A stretch of 64,000 bases of DNA from an uncultured Tropicimonas sp. (GCA_947495685.1 CANLZY010000005.1:62001-126000); one strand, 5' to 3'. Positions 26,891 through 37,056 are shown, counted from the stretch's first letter. The notes: generated from the letters alone by a model not told the origin. A program made the numbers and translations.

Positions 26891-27784
26891 TCAGGCGCTG
26901 CGCCGACGCCCCTCGCGCCAGGCCAGCACTGCGGCACCGCACAGGATGGTGCCCGCGCCGAGAAACGACACCGCATCGGGGATGACCCCGAAGATCACGC
27001 TGTCATACAGTGCGGCAAACACCAGCGTCGCATAGGCAAAGGGCGCGACGAAACTCGCCTCGGCCCGGGCCATGGCGTTGATATAACAGGCCTGCGCCAT
27101 CGCCATCGCCGTCCCCAAACCGGCAAGCGCGATCCATTGGCTCGAGGTCGGCATCTGCCAGAATGGAATCACGGCGCAACTGGCGATGACAAGGCCAAGC
27201 GCATTGTTGATCAGCAGCACCTGGAACGGGCGTTCGCGGCCGGCCAGTTTCTTGATGAAGATCACTTCCAGCCCCATGATCGCGGCCGACCCCACGGCCA
27301 GAAGCGCGGCGGGCTGAAAGCTCGACGGCCCGGGGCGCAGCAGGATCAGCGCGCCGCACATTGCGATGGCCGCAGCCGACCAGCGCACCCGGCCGACGCG
27401 TTCCCCCAGCAACGGGATCGCCAGCATCATTGCAAAGACGGGGTTGAGAAAGGTGATCGCGGTGGCGTCCGACATCGGGATCCGTGCCACCGCCGCAAAC
27501 ATCAGGGTCACGCCAGCAAAGCCGAAGGTCGTGCGTCCGATGTGCAATCCCCAGTGCGGGCGCGAGATGCGTGGCTGCAGCACTGCCGCCACGCTCGACA
27601 GCGCCAGCAAGGCAAACAGGAACCGCCCATGCGTCACCTGCACCGGGTGCAGGGCTGGCCCCAGCACGTCGGTTCCGAGCGCCTTTGCAAACAACGTGGT
27701 GACCGCCACCAGCGCCGACGCCGTCAGCATCAGGAGCATCGCCAAGGGTCTGTTGGAGGCCGGGGCCCGGAAGCTGTCTGACAT
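26891..27784 (-). CDS. EamA-family (DMT) transporter
   Basis: A 297-residue membrane protein with ten hydrophobic segments in two EamA repeats (junction sequences GERVGRVRW and AALYDSVIFGVIPD). The C-terminal tail is basic (WREGRRRSA). Substrate unknown. It ends 3 bases from the convergent ABC permease and stands alone. It shares general architecture with the DMT proteins at 6062 and 34662 but they are not close copies. Confidence 0.82.
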   Translation of the reverse strand: MSDSFRAPASNRPLAMLLMLTASALVAVTTLFAKALGTDVLGPALHPVQVTHGRFLFALLALSSVAAVLQPRISRPHWGLHIGRTTFGFAGVTLMFAAVARIPMSDATAITFLNPVFAMMLAIPLLGERVGRVRWSAAAIAMCGALILLRPGPSSFQPAALLAVGSAAIMGLEVIFIKKLAGRERPFQVLLINNALGLVIASCAVIPFWQMPTSSQWIALAGLGTAMAMAQACYINAMARAEASFVAPFAYATLVFAALYDSVIFGVIPDAVSFLGAGTILCGAAVLAWREGRRRSA

Positions 27785-28023
27785 GTGGCCCGGCTACCGC
27801 ACTGTGGATCGACGCGCCAGATAGAACTGGCGAACCGCCCGGATTCGCGCTAGGCGGGGCCATGGCGCAGCACGACATCCCTTGTCCCAGCCGACGCATC
27901 CGACGTCGCTCCTGACCTCCGGCCCTTGCCGGTGGCGGACCTGTCGTGGCCTGTCGCCCATCCCTCATTGACACTCTTCTGGCCCTCGGGCACTTCTTTC
28001 TCTCCTGACGTGAGGACGTTACC

Positions 28024-29202
28024 ATGATCCCCTCCATCCTGCCGACCTACAACCGGGCACCGCTGAATTTCGTCAAGGGCGAAGGCTGCTGGCTTGTCGA
28101 GCGGGACGGTCGACGTTTTCTGGATCTGGGCGCCGGCATCGCGGTCAATGCGCTTGGTCATGCCCATCCGGCGCTGGTTCGCGCGCTGAACGAACAGGCC
28201 GGGGCGCTGTGGCACACGTCCAACCTGTACCACGTTGACAAGCAACAGGTGCTGGCGGACCGGTTGATCGACCTGACCTTTGCCGACACGGCCTTTTTCA
28301 CCAATTCCGGCACCGAGGCCTGCGAGTTGGCCGTGAAAATGGCGCGCAAGTACTGGCACGAGAAGGGACAGTCGGATCGGATGACGATCCTGACCTTCGA
28401 AGGGTCGTTCCACGGGCGGTCGTCGGCGGCCATCGCGGCGTCCGGCTCCGAAAAGATGACCGCCGGCTTCGGCCCGCTTCTGCCGGGGTTCCGGACCCTG
28501 CCGTTCGGGGATCACGAGGCCTTTGCCGAAGCGATCAAGGCGCCGGATGTCGGCGCGGTCCTGATTGAACCGGTCCAGGGCGAGGGCGGCATCCGCACGC
28601 TGAACGACGCGTGCCTGAAAGGCATGCGGGCGGCCTGTGACGAGACCGGCGCGCTGTTGATCCTGGACGAGGTGCAATGCGGCATGGGCCGGACGGGCAA
28701 GCTGTTTGCCCATGAATGGGCTGGCATCGAGCCGGATATCATGATGGTGGCCAAGGGTATCGGCGGGGGCTTTCCGCTCGGGGCTGTGCTGGCGACCGAA
28801 GACGCGGCAAGCGGCATGACGGCCGGCACCCACGGGTCGACCTACGGTGGCAACCCGCTGGGCTGTGCGGTGGCGTTGGCGGTGCTGGATGTCGTGGCCG
28901 ACCCCGCGTTCCTCGACGAGGTGAACCGAAAGGCCGGGGCGCTGCGGCAGGGGCTCGAAGGCCTGGTCGCAATCCACCCGGATGTTTTTACCGGGGTTCG
29001 AGGCGAAGGGCTGATGCTGGGCTTGAAGTGCAAATGCCCCAACAGCGACGTGGTTCAGGCGGGCTATGCCGAGGACCTGCTGGTGGTGCCGGCGGCGGAA
29101 AACGTCGTGCGGCTCTTGCCACCGCTCAACATCACCGACGAAGAGATCTCCGAGGCGTTGGTCAGGCTCGACCGCACCGCCAGCCGCGCCCTGGCCTCCT
29201 GA
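28024..29202 (+). CDS. argD: Acetylornithine aminotransferase ArgD
   Basis: A 392-residue class III aminotransferase. PLP-site features: [42 protein letters not shown], and the Schiff-base Lys in [15 protein letters not shown]. It transfers the amino group of glutamate in arginine biosynthesis and may also serve succinyldiaminopimelate in lysine synthesis. The ornithine carbamoyltransferase gene follows 116 bases downstream, which confirms the pathway. Confidence 0.93.
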   Translation: MIPSILPTYNRAPLNFVKGEGCWLVERDGRRFLDLGAGIAVNALGHAHPALVRALNEQAGALWHTSNLYHVDKQQVLADRLIDLTFADTAFFTNSGTEACELAVKMARKYWHEKGQSDRMTILTFEGSFHGRSSAAIAASGSEKMTAGFGPLLPGFRTLPFGDHEAFAEAIKAPDVGAVLIEPVQGEGGIRTLNDACLKGMRAACDETGALLILDEVQCGMGRTGKLFAHEWAGIEPDIMMVAKGIGGGFPLGAVLATEDAASGMTAGTHGSTYGGNPLGCAVALAVLDVVADPAFLDEVNRKAGALRQGLEGLVAIHPDVFTGVRGEGLMLGLKCKCPNSDVVQAGYAEDLLVVPAAENVVRLLPPLNITDEEISEALVRLDRTASRALAS

Positions 29203-29318
29203 GGTCGCGCCGCGCAGTCTTCTGTCCTGAATTATCCTCGGGGGGGAGCCCCCGGATGCATATCCGGGGCGATGGGGGGCAGACAGCCGCCGATTGCCCG
29301 AAAACGAAAGATCGACCG

Positions 29319-30245
29319 ATGAACCATTTTCTCGATATTCACACAACGCCTGCCGACGATCTGCGCGGGATGATCGATGCCGCCCGCAAGATCAAGGAAG
29401 CCCGCGCCGGGCGCCCCAAGGGCACGCTGGACGACGACCTTCCGCTGGACGGGCGTATCGTTGCGCTGATCTTCGAGAAGCCGTCCACCCGGACGCGCGT
29501 GTCCTTCGACGTGGGCGCGCGGCAGATGGGCGGGCAGACGATGGTCCTGTCGGGGACCGACATGCAACTGGGCCATGGCGAGACCATCGGCGACACGGCC
29601 CGGGTCCTGTCGCGCTATGTCGACCTGATCATGATCCGGACCTTTGACGAGGCGACCTTGATCGAACTGGCGGACAACGCGACGGTTCCGGTCATCAACG
29701 GGCTGACCAACCGGACGCACCCCTGCCAGATCATGGCCGACATCCTGACCTTCGAGGAACACCGCGGCCCGATTGCCGGCAAGAAGGTGGTCTGGTCCGG
29801 CGATGGCAACAATGTCTGCGCTTCGTTCCTGCATGCGGCCGGACAATTCGGTTTCGACCTGACCTTCACCGGCCCGGAAACGCTGGACCCCGAACCCCTC
29901 TTTGTTCAGGGCGCGCGCGCCAAGGGCGTCGAGATCAAGATCGAGCGCGACCCGTTCCGGGCCGTGGACGGGGCTGACCTCGTGGTCACCGACACCTGGC
30001 TGTCGATGCACGATTCCCAATCGGCCCAGGAGCGGCGCCACAACCAGTTGCGCCCCTATCAGGTGAACGAGCATCTCATGAAGGCGGCCGGCCCGGACGC
30101 GTTGTTCATGCATTGCCTGCCCGCCCACCGTGGCGAGGAGGCGACAAGCGCGGTGATGGACGGGCCGCAATCGGTGATCTTCGACGAGGCCGAAAACCGT
30201 CTGCACGCGCAGAAGGCGATCATGCGCTGGTGCCTGCAGGGGTGA
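29319..30245 (+). CDS. argF: Ornithine carbamoyltransferase ArgF
   Basis: A 308-residue cytoplasmic enzyme starting at [10 protein letters not shown]. Carbamoyl-phosphate motif [11 protein letters not shown], ornithine loop TNRTHPCQ and catalytic Cys in [12 protein letters not shown] are all present. It converts ornithine and carbamoyl phosphate to citrulline. The stretch immediately upstream of this start belongs to another frame of argD and is not part of the protein. A hairpin follows the stop. Confidence 0.95.
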   Translation: MNHFLDIHTTPADDLRGMIDAARKIKEARAGRPKGTLDDDLPLDGRIVALIFEKPSTRTRVSFDVGARQMGGQTMVLSGTDMQLGHGETIGDTARVLSRYVDLIMIRTFDEATLIELADNATVPVINGLTNRTHPCQIMADILTFEEHRGPIAGKKVVWSGDGNNVCASFLHAAGQFGFDLTFTGPETLDPEPLFVQGARAKGVEIKIERDPFRAVDGADLVVTDTWLSMHDSQSAQERRHNQLRPYQVNEHLMKAAGPDALFMHCLPAHRGEEATSAVMDGPQSVIFDEAENRLHAQKAIMRWCLQG

Positions 30246-30254
30246 GACGGGACA

Positions 30255-30275
30255 ACGGGGGCCGTCTGCCCCCGT
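30255..30275 (+). terminator. Hairpin after argF
   Basis: A perfect 8-bp stem (ACGGGGGC/GCCCCCGT) with a 5-base loop lies 10 bases after the argF stop, between convergent genes. No U-tract follows, so its role as a terminator is tentative. Confidence 0.4.
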
Positions 30276-30329
30276 GCGCCCGTCAGGGCGTTGCGCCCGA
30301 GGGAATTCCACCGAGAGGAAGCGGCAGCG

Positions 30330-32768
30330 TCAGGCGCGGGGCTTGGCCCTGAGCGTCGGTGGTTCCCGCGTCGGGTCCTCGGGCCAGGGGTGGCGGGGGT
30401 AGCGGGCGCGCATGTCCTTGCGCACATCCGCATAGGAACTTGTCCAGAACCCGGGCAGATCCATCGTGGTTTGCACCGGTCGACCGGCGGGCGACAGGAG
30501 CGTCACCCGCAACGGAAGGTGTTTCGGGCCGACGGTCGGATGGCGGGTGACGCCGAACATTTCCTGAACCCGCAGGGCGATTTCGGGTGCTTCGCCGGAA
30601 TAGTCGATCGGCACCTTGCGGTTCATCGGGGTGGTGAAGGCGCCGGGAATTTCCCGGTCCAGGCGCTGCATCGGCTCCCACCCGATCAGAAGTCGTAGCG
30701 GTTCCAGCAGGTCCAGCCGGCGAATGTCATCGGCGGTGCGAATGCCGGTCAGGTGGGGCAGGAGCCAATCCTCGGCGGTTTCCAGCAGCGTTGCGTCGGT
30801 GAGGTCGGCGATGTCACCGCCCTGGCCTCGGTAGAGCAGGGCGCGGGCTTGCAGCCGTCGTGCCGCCGCCGTCCAGGGCAGGCCAAGCTGTCGGACGCCC
30901 TCCAGCGCCGCGTGGGCGAGCGTTTCGGGTGGTGCGTCGCGCCAGATGCGGTCTGCCAGCACCAGCGCGCCGAACCGCTCCCGTTGGCGCGCCTCCACCC
31001 GGCGATCCCGGCGCGACCAGGTCGCGTGATCTTCCCATTGAATCCTGTCGGAGAACAGGCCGCGCAGTTCGCTTTCGCTCAGCGGCAGCGCGAGCCGGAT
31101 ACGTGCCTCGCGGGCGTCGCCGTCCAGATCGGTCGCCACCAGCAGGCGTTGCCCCGCCAGCGGATCAGTTTCGTGCATCGTCGCCCCCTTGCCACCGGAC
31201 AACAGCCACCTGGGGGCCTCGCCGGGGCGCCGCAGGCCGATCCGGTCGGGATAGGCGAGCGCCACGGTTTCGGCGGCTGACAGGCCGGACCGGGTCGCTG
31301 GCGCCAATCGCGCAAGGCGTTTGGCCTCGCTTCGGATCCGTTCCAACGCGGCCCGGTTGACCTCGCCCGACACATCGCGCGGCGCGGCGAGGGCCCTGAG
31401 CCGGAGCCCAAGGTCCGCCGGGGCGCCACGCAGAGGGTCCCGGTCCGCCAGCAGCGCGGCCAGCGGCGCGGCATCGCGTCCGGCTGTCAGCAGCAGGTGG
31501 GCCAGACGCGGATGCAGCGGCAGGCGTGCCATGGCACGACCGTGCTCGGTCAAGCGCCCGGCCGGGTCCAGCGCGCCCAGATCGGTCAGCAGGGCTTGTG
31601 CCTCGACCAGCGCGCCCTCGGGCGGCGGGGTCAGAAACGGCAGATCCGTTGTTCCCCAGAGCGCCAGCTCCAGCGCCAGTCCGGTCAGGTCGGCGGCCTC
31701 GATCTCGGCCGGGGGGAAGGCATGCAGACCGCCTTCCTCGCCCTTGGTCCAAAGCCGATAGCAGGTGCCGGGCGACAGGCGGCCGGCCCGCCCGGTGCGC
31801 TGCGTGGCCTCGGCGCGGGTGACCCGTTCGGTCACCAGCCGGGACATGCCGGAATTGGGATCGAACCGGGCACGGCGGGCCCGGCCCGCGTCCACCACGC
31901 AGGTGATGCCATCGATTGTCAGCGACGTTTCGGCAATCGAGGTCGCCAGCACCACCTTGCGCCCATCGCGGGCGGGGGCAATGGCGGCGCGCTGCGCCTT
32001 GAATTCCATCGCGCCGAACAGCGGGTGCAGGGCGGTGTCCAGGGGCAGACGGGACCTGAGCAGGCTTTCGGTGCGCCGGATCTCGCCCTCACCGGGCAGG
32101 AACACCAGAACGCTGCCGCTGGTCTGGGACAGCGCCTGCAGGACCAGATCGGCGGTGGCCTGTTCCAGCCGCATGCGTTTGTCCAGCGGCTTGTCCAGGT
32201 GGTGAATGTCGACCGGATAGGCGCGGCCCTCGGCGGTCACGATGGGCGCACCGCCCATGAGCGTTGCGACCGGAGCGGCCTCCAGCGTGGCGGACATCGG
32301 CAGCAGGATCAGGTCTTCCCGCAGCGCCTCGCGGACCTCCAGGCACAGCGCCAGCCCAAGGTCGGCATTCAGCGAGCGTTCGTGAAATTCGTCGAACAGC
32401 ACCGCGCCGATGCCCTCCAGCGACGGGTCCGATTGCAGTATCCGGGTCAGGATGCCTTCGGTCACCACCTCGATCCGGGTCGCCCTGGAGGTGCGGCTTT
32501 CGCCTCGGATCCGGTAGCCCACGGTCTGTCCCACCGGCTCGCCCAGGGTTTCGGCCAGCCGCTCGGCGGCAGCGCGGGCGGCCAGGCGGCGCGGTTCCAG
32601 CATGACGATCCGGTCGCGGGTCAGGTCGGCCGAGAGCAGGGCCAGCGGGACGCGGGTCGTCTTGCCCGCGCCGGGTGGGGCCTGCAGCACAGCCTGACCG
32701 TTGACACGCAAGGCGGTGATCAATTCGGGCAGGACGGCATCAATGGGAAGGGCATCTGCCACGGGCAT
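30330..32768 (-). CDS. hrpB: ATP-dependent helicase HrpB
   Basis: An 812-residue DExH-box helicase. Motif I is LQAPPGAGKTTRVPLALL, motif II is the Asp-Glu-Phe-His of VLFDEFHERSLNADL, motif III is MSATL, and motif VI is QRTGRAGRLSPGTCYRLW. The HrpB-specific C-terminal domain contains DYSGEAPEIALRVQEMFG, ending TREPPTLRAKPRA. It is a predicted RNA helicase of uncertain task. Its ATG follows the DUF3108 stop with no gap (TGAATG), so both are co-expressed. Confidence 0.93.
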   Translation of the reverse strand: MPVADALPIDAVLPELITALRVNGQAVLQAPPGAGKTTRVPLALLSADLTRDRIVMLEPRRLAARAAAERLAETLGEPVGQTVGYRIRGESRTSRATRIEVVTEGILTRILQSDPSLEGIGAVLFDEFHERSLNADLGLALCLEVREALREDLILLPMSATLEAAPVATLMGGAPIVTAEGRAYPVDIHHLDKPLDKRMRLEQATADLVLQALSQTSGSVLVFLPGEGEIRRTESLLRSRLPLDTALHPLFGAMEFKAQRAAIAPARDGRKVVLATSIAETSLTIDGITCVVDAGRARRARFDPNSGMSRLVTERVTRAEATQRTGRAGRLSPGTCYRLWTKGEEGGLHAFPPAEIEAADLTGLALELALWGTTDLPFLTPPPEGALVEAQALLTDLGALDPAGRLTEHGRAMARLPLHPRLAHLLLTAGRDAAPLAALLADRDPLRGAPADLGLRLRALAAPRDVSGEVNRAALERIRSEAKRLARLAPATRSGLSAAETVALAYPDRIGLRRPGEAPRWLLSGGKGATMHETDPLAGQRLLVATDLDGDAREARIRLALPLSESELRGLFSDRIQWEDHATWSRRDRRVEARQRERFGALVLADRIWRDAPPETLAHAALEGVRQLGLPWTAAARRLQARALLYRGQGGDIADLTDATLLETAEDWLLPHLTGIRTADDIRRLDLLEPLRLLIGWEPMQRLDREIPGAFTTPMNRKVPIDYSGEAPEIALRVQEMFGVTRHPTVGPKHLPLRVTLLSPAGRPVQTTMDLPGFWTSSYADVRKDMRARYPRHPWPEDPTREPPTLRAKPRA

Positions 32769-33494
32769 TCAGCGGCGCGTTATGACCATGGTGCCAAAAC
32801 TCGTGCGGGCGCGCAGTTCTGCCATCGGCCACAGATCGCCCCCTGATGTGTCGTAGATCAAGGAGAACTTCTGGAACTGCGTATCGGCCAGATCCTTGGG
32901 CCGATACCCGTCCACGCGGATGTAGCGGCCCGAACACACGAACCGGTCGCCATCCTGTTTGCCGCCGGTCAGCCGGATGCGGTGCACCTCGCGTCCGTCG
33001 AAGGTGGAGATGTCCAGATCACAGGCCAAGGCGGCGGGGCGGCTGCGCAGCAGGGCATAGAGCCCGGTCATCGGGTCCAGGACCCCCGGGTGATCCTTGC
33101 CGTCTGCATGCCAGGATTTGCGTTTGGTATCGGGCGGGGTCTGGGTGACCTTGGCAATCCTGTTGGAAAACCGGATCTGCTTGGACTTGGTCTTGCTGCG
33201 CTCTTCGCTGGTCTCGTCGTAGCGCGCGGGCACGTAGCTGTTGCCGGAGACACGGCCGCTTGCCCGCGCCTCGACGGTCAGCCGATACAGCCCGCCGACC
33301 AGCCCGCTGCTGGCCGCGCGGCCCACGGTCTGGTACTTTCCACCATTCTCCACGCTGCTGATTGACAGCTTTCCACCGCGAATCCCCGCGAAGCTGACGT
33401 TGAAACTCGCCGATTCCTCCTGCGCGTGCACGGCAGGGGCAGAGACAATGGCCAGCAGGAACGGGATCACTCGCAACAGGGTCATGGGGCGCAT
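32769..33494 (-). CDS. DUF3108 domain secreted protein
   Basis: A 241-residue exported protein with a signal peptide (about residues 1-24, ending APAVHA). DUF3108 features: SASFNVSFAGIRGGKLSISS, YRLTVEARASG, and the late RYIRVDGYRPKDLADTQ. The family is periplasmic, beta-rich and of unknown function. It is directly upstream of hrpB, an arrangement I have seen in related genomes. An earlier in-frame start would lie beyond the signal peptide and is not favoured. Confidence 0.8.
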   Translation of the reverse strand: MRPMTLLRVIPFLLAIVSAPAVHAQEESASFNVSFAGIRGGKLSISSVENGGKYQTVGRAASSGLVGGLYRLTVEARASGRVSGNSYVPARYDETSEERSKTKSKQIRFSNRIAKVTQTPPDTKRKSWHADGKDHPGVLDPMTGLYALLRSRPAALACDLDISTFDGREVHRIRLTGGKQDGDRFVCSGRYIRVDGYRPKDLADTQFQKFSLIYDTSGGDLWPMAELRARTSFGTMVITRR

Positions 33495-33676
33495 GGCAAA
33501 ACACTCTTTTGGTCAATGGGTCAGTGATTGCACATGCAGGCAGTTTTCCGGTCACGTCAACGCCGGGGTGCGGCCATTGACCCGGACGGGCAAAGGTTTG
33601 CCGTACGGTCTGGACAATCGCCTGCGCTCCGAGGCACATCGTGTCCGAGATCTGAGCGGGGCGCAGGAGGCCAGTC

Positions 33677-34660
33677 ATGGATATCGATAATCTTGCAGAT
33701 CGGGTGATCGCCGGAGAACGACGTGCATTGGCGCGGGCGATTACGCTGGTCGAAAGCAGTCGGGCGGATCACCGGGCGCTGGCGGTGGAACTGGGCCGCA
33801 GGCTGGCCGGAACCGAACGCCAGGCGCTGCGCCTCGGGATGTCCGGCACGCCGGGTGTCGGCAAGTCGACCTTTATCGAAAGCTTCGGGATGCTGCTGAC
33901 CGCCAAGGGGATGAAGGTCGCCGTGCTGGCGGTCGACCCCTCGTCGGCCCGCTCCGGCGGCTCGATCCTGGGCGACAAGACCCGTATGGAACTGCTGTCG
34001 CGCAACCCCGATGCCTTCATCCGGCCGTCGCCCTCGCAAACACAATTGGGCGGTGTCGCCCGCCGTACCCGCGAGGTCGTCACCCTGTGCGAGGCTGCCG
34101 GGTATGACATCGTGCTGATCGAGACGGTTGGCGTGGGCCAGTCCGAAACCATGGTGGCCGAGATGTCGGACGTGTTCCTGCTGCTGCTGGCTCCTGCGGG
34201 GGGCGACGAGCTGCAGGGGGTCAAGCGCGGCATCATGGAGATCGCCGACATGATCCTGATCAACAAGGCCGACGGTGCGTTGAAACCCGTCGCGTCGAGG
34301 ACCTGTGCCGATTACGCCGGTGCCCTTCGGTTGCTGCGCAAACGGGCGATGGACCCCGAAGGCTTCCCCAAGGCGATGACCGTTTCGGCGGTCTCTGGCG
34401 ACGGTCTGGAAACCGCCTGGGACGAGATCATGACCCTGGCGCAATGGCGCCGCGAGCACGGTCATTGGGACGGCCGACGGGCGGAGCAGGCCCGGCACTG
34501 GTTCGAGGAAGAGGTCCGCATGGGTCTGCTTGCCCAGCTGACCCGCTCGCCCGAGATGCGCGACCGGATGTACGCGCTTGGCAGCAAGGTGGCGGATGGT
34601 CGGATGGCACCCGCAGTTGCGGCCTACGAGATCCTGTCAGCCCTCGGTGCGGTCGACTGA
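33677..34660 (+). CDS. meaB: Methylmalonyl-CoA mutase-associated GTPase MeaB
   Basis: A 327-residue G3E GTPase. Walker A GTPGVGKST (residues 57-65), the Asp of VLAVDPSSARSGGSILGD, the Gly-rich switch ETVGVGQSE, and the NKAD base-recognition motif are all present, with the C-terminal dimer helix. It guards and reloads adenosylcobalamin-dependent methylmalonyl-CoA mutase. The mutase gene is not in this window. A DMT transporter gene follows one base after the stop. Confidence 0.93.
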   Translation: MDIDNLADRVIAGERRALARAITLVESSRADHRALAVELGRRLAGTERQALRLGMSGTPGVGKSTFIESFGMLLTAKGMKVAVLAVDPSSARSGGSILGDKTRMELLSRNPDAFIRPSPSQTQLGGVARRTREVVTLCEAAGYDIVLIETVGVGQSETMVAEMSDVFLLLLAPAGGDELQGVKRGIMEIADMILINKADGALKPVASRTCADYAGALRLLRKRAMDPEGFPKAMTVSAVSGDGLETAWDEIMTLAQWRREHGHWDGRRAEQARHWFEEEVRMGLLAQLTRSPEMRDRMYALGSKVADGRMAPAVAAYEILSALGAVD

Positions 34661-34661
34661 G

Positions 34662-35549
34662 GTGATCCGAACCTCCGAAAACCTGCGCGGCGCGCTCTTC
34701 ATGGTCGCGGCGATGGCGGGGTTCGGGTTGGAAGACATGTTCCTGAAGTCGGCGGCGGCCTTTCTGCCGGTGGGCGAGATCGTCATCCTGTTCGGGCTGG
34801 GTGGGCTGGTCTTCTTTTCCGGGCTGGCAATGTACCGGGGCGAGCCTGTCCTGCATCCGTCCATGCTGGCGCCGTCGATGCTGTTCCGCGCGATGTTCGA
34901 ATCTGTGGGCCGGATCTTCTACACGTTGTCCATTGCCGTGATCCCGCTGTCCAATGCCTCGGCCATCCTGCAGGCGACCCCGTTGGTCGTGGTGGCCGCT
35001 GCGGCGCTGCTCCTTGGGGAATCGGTCAGCTGGCGTCGCTGGGCGGCGATCCTGTTGGGGTTCGCCGGCGTGTTGATGATCCTGCGGCCCGGTTTGAGCG
35101 GGTTCGCGCCGGGCTCGATCCTCGCCATCCTCGGGATGCTCGGGTTTGCCGGGCGCGATCTTGCCACGCGGATGTCGCCGGTCGCCCTGTCGTATGCGCA
35201 ACTTGGGATCTGCGGGTTCGCGGTGTTGGTGCCGACCGGAGCGATCGCGCTGGCGGTGACCGGCGGGGCCGTTGTGCCCGATCTTGCCGCCCTGGTGCGG
35301 GTGGGCGCGGGCGTTCTGGTGGGGGTTGGTGCCTATTCGGCGCTGACCATGGCGATGCGCACCGGCGAAGTGTCTGTCGTAACGCCGTTTCGCTACAGTC
35401 GGCTTCTGTTCGGGGTGTTGCTGGGCATGCTGATCTTCGGCGAACGTCCGGATGCGATGACGCTGTCCGGCAGTGCCGTGATCCTCGCGGCCGGGCTTTA
35501 CATCATGCTGGGCCGTTCCCGCGCCCGCCCGCAGGAAGGCAGCGGGTGA
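34662..35549 (+). CDS. EamA-family (DMT) transporter
   Basis: Starts with GTG at 34662, one base after the meaB stop, giving 295 residues. Ten membrane segments in two EamA repeats are visible (first repeat ends GESVSWRRWAAILLGFAGVLMI; second has GEVSVVTPFRYSRLLFGVLLGML). Coupled translation with meaB is likely because no separate ribosome site exists. Substrate unknown. Confidence 0.82.
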   Translation: MIRTSENLRGALFMVAAMAGFGLEDMFLKSAAAFLPVGEIVILFGLGGLVFFSGLAMYRGEPVLHPSMLAPSMLFRAMFESVGRIFYTLSIAVIPLSNASAILQATPLVVVAAAALLLGESVSWRRWAAILLGFAGVLMILRPGLSGFAPGSILAILGMLGFAGRDLATRMSPVALSYAQLGICGFAVLVPTGAIALAVTGGAVVPDLAALVRVGAGVLVGVGAYSALTMAMRTGEVSVVTPFRYSRLLFGVLLGMLIFGERPDAMTLSGSAVILAAGLYIMLGRSRARPQEGSG

Positions 35550-35572
35550 TCCAGGGATCTGGGGGAATCGGC

Positions 35573-35601
35573 TTGACACCGTCCTTCGCATGCTCTTAAA
35601 C
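35573..35601 (+). promoter_or_regulatory. Sigma-70 promoter of rpmB
   Basis: A perfect -35 box TTGACA (35573-35578), a 17-base spacer and a -10-like TTAAAC (35596-35601). The L28 gene starts 84 bases downstream of the -10. This is the clearest housekeeping promoter in the window. Confidence 0.7.
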
Positions 35602-35684
35602 GCGCGGACGGAATTCGGGGTGCACCGGTTGGACTAACAGACCGGCATGCGCTCAATTTGTCATACGAAGTCGAGGATAACCCC

Positions 35685-35972
35685 ATGTCGCGTGTCTGCG
35701 AACTGACCGGTAAAGGTCCGATGGTTGGCAACAACGTCAGCCACGCCAAAAACAGGACCAGGCGTCGCTTCCTGCCGAACCTGCAGGATGTAACTCTGAT
35801 CTCGGATGCCCTCGGGCGTTCTTTCAAGCTGCGCATCACGTCGTCGGCGCTGCGGTCCGTCGATCACCGCGGTGGTCTGGACGCATTTCTGGCCAAGGCC
35901 AGCGATGACGATCTGTCGACGACGGCGCTGAAGATCAAGAAAGACGTTGCCAAGGTGCAGGCTACCGCCTGA
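35685..35972 (+). CDS. rpmB: 50S ribosomal protein L28
   Basis: A 95-residue basic protein starting [25 protein letters not shown]..., the invariant opening of L28, with RRFLPNLQ and the C-terminal [14 protein letters not shown]. Component of the large ribosomal subunit. A strong promoter precedes it and an intrinsic terminator follows, so it is transcribed as a single gene. Confidence 0.97.
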   Translation: MSRVCELTGKGPMVGNNVSHAKNRTRRRFLPNLQDVTLISDALGRSFKLRITSSALRSVDHRGGLDAFLAKASDDDLSTTALKIKKDVAKVQATA

Positions 35973-35999
35973 TCCATTGTCGACCGACAAAGCTTTGCA

Positions 36000-36032
36000 C
36001 GGCCCTGCCATTCGGCGGGGTCGTGTTTCTTT
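36000..36032 (+). terminator. Intrinsic terminator of rpmB
   Basis: A 10-bp stem (36000-36009 with 36014-36023, two G-U pairs) with a 4-base loop, followed by TGTTTCTTT. It is 27 bases after the L28 stop. Confidence 0.75.
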
Positions 36033-36060
36033 GTGCGTTGCCTTCTTTGCGATGTTGCCT

Positions 36061-36417
36061 ATGGTCCGCCGAATGACGTGCCTGCGCCCCATCCTGACGT
36101 GTGTCGTGATCCTCACCCTTGGTCTTGCGACCATCGGGGCCGGAGTCGCGCGCGGTCAGGCCAGCGCCGTGGGCGAGATGGTCATTTGCACCGGTTACGG
36201 AATTGTCACGGTCTCGTATGATGCCGAGGGCAATCCTGTCGAGCGTCCGACCCTGTGTCCGGACGCTGTTGCGACCCTTCTGGCGGCAACGGCGTTGACG
36301 GAACCGACGCCGGCTGTGATCGAAGCGTCGATCTGCTGGCGCGACTGGCCCTGCAGGACGGTGGAGACACCGGTCCAGCGGCTGCGGTCGCGCGGGGCGC
36401 GGGCGCCTCCGGCCTGA
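36061..36417 (+). CDS. DUF2946-like small secreted protein
   Basis: A 118-residue protein starting at MVRRMTCLRPILT, with an export signal (about residues 1-33, ending GVARG). The mature region resembles DUF2946: GEMVICTGYGIVTVSYDAEGNPV followed by a CPD segment. DUF2946 proteins usually keep a second Cys and His (CPDC), but here the second Cys is Ala (LCPDAVATL), so a metal site may be lost. Its place 69 bases before a copper chaperone gene supports a copper-linked origin. Confidence 0.6.
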   Translation: MVRRMTCLRPILTCVVILTLGLATIGAGVARGQASAVGEMVICTGYGIVTVSYDAEGNPVERPTLCPDAVATLLAATALTEPTPAVIEASICWRDWPCRTVETPVQRLRSRGARAPPA

Positions 36418-36486
36418 AACCTGTCGGATCGGCGCGCCTGCACGGTCCAGTCCAACAGTTTTTCAGATTCCAGACGGAGACGACAG

Positions 36487-36921
36487 ATGTCCCTCAAGAC
36501 GCACTTTCTTGCGGCTGCTGCCGCCCTTTCCATCGCCAGCCCCGCCCTGGCCGATATCGAGATCAAGGACGCCTATGCCCGCGCGGCCATGCCGACGGCG
36601 ATGGCTGGCGCGGCGTTCATGCAGATCGTGAACACCGGATCAGAAGATGACCGCCTGATTGCGGCGGCTTCCGATGTGGCGAAAAAGGTCGAACTGCACA
36701 CGCATATCGCCAAGGGCGACGGCATCATGCAGATGGTCGAGGTGGAAGAAGGCTTTCCGGTCGCGGCCGGCCAGACCCACATGCTGAAGCGCGGCGGTGA
36801 CCACGTCATGTTCATGGGGCTGAACGGCCCGATGAACGACGGCAACACCGTGACCGTGACGCTGACCTTTGAAAAGGCGGGCGATATCGTCGTTGATATC
36901 CCTGTCGATCTGAAGCGCTGA
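36487..36921 (+). CDS. PCu(A)C family copper chaperone
   Basis: A 144-residue periplasmic protein with a signal peptide (residues 1-22, ending SPALA). The copper site is of the Met/His type: His71 and His73, Met81 and Met83, and His106-Val-Met108 in the order expected for PCu(A)C. It delivers Cu(I) to the CuA/CuB sites of cytochrome oxidase together with ScoI-type proteins, none of which is in the window. A hairpin follows it. Confidence 0.9.
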   Translation: MSLKTHFLAAAAALSIASPALADIEIKDAYARAAMPTAMAGAAFMQIVNTGSEDDRLIAAASDVAKKVELHTHIAKGDGIMQMVEVEEGFPVAAGQTHMLKRGGDHVMFMGLNGPMNDGNTVTVTLTFEKAGDIVVDIPVDLKR

Positions 36922-36975
36922 CACAGCGAGGCCGAAGTCGCGCGCCATCAGCGATGGCTGGCGGCTGAGGTTGTC

Positions 36976-37001
36976 GGGGCCGGCCTGCTCGGGCCGGTCC
37001 C
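36976..37001. terminator. Hairpin between convergent genes (PCu(A)C and sirtuin)
   Basis: A 10-bp stem (36976-36985 with 36992-37001, one G-U pair) with a 6-base loop, in the 135-base gap between the copper chaperone and the sirtuin gene. No U-tract on either strand, so it is a weak call. Confidence 0.4.
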
Positions 37002-37056
37002 ACCCGCCCTCCCACCGACCCTCGCAGGCCGGGCGAAGGCCATTGGCCTCCGCGTC

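Noticed and set aside
28716-29318. N-terminal extension of ArgF into argD
   Set aside because: It is another frame of argD; ArgF proteins start at the MNHFLDI position.
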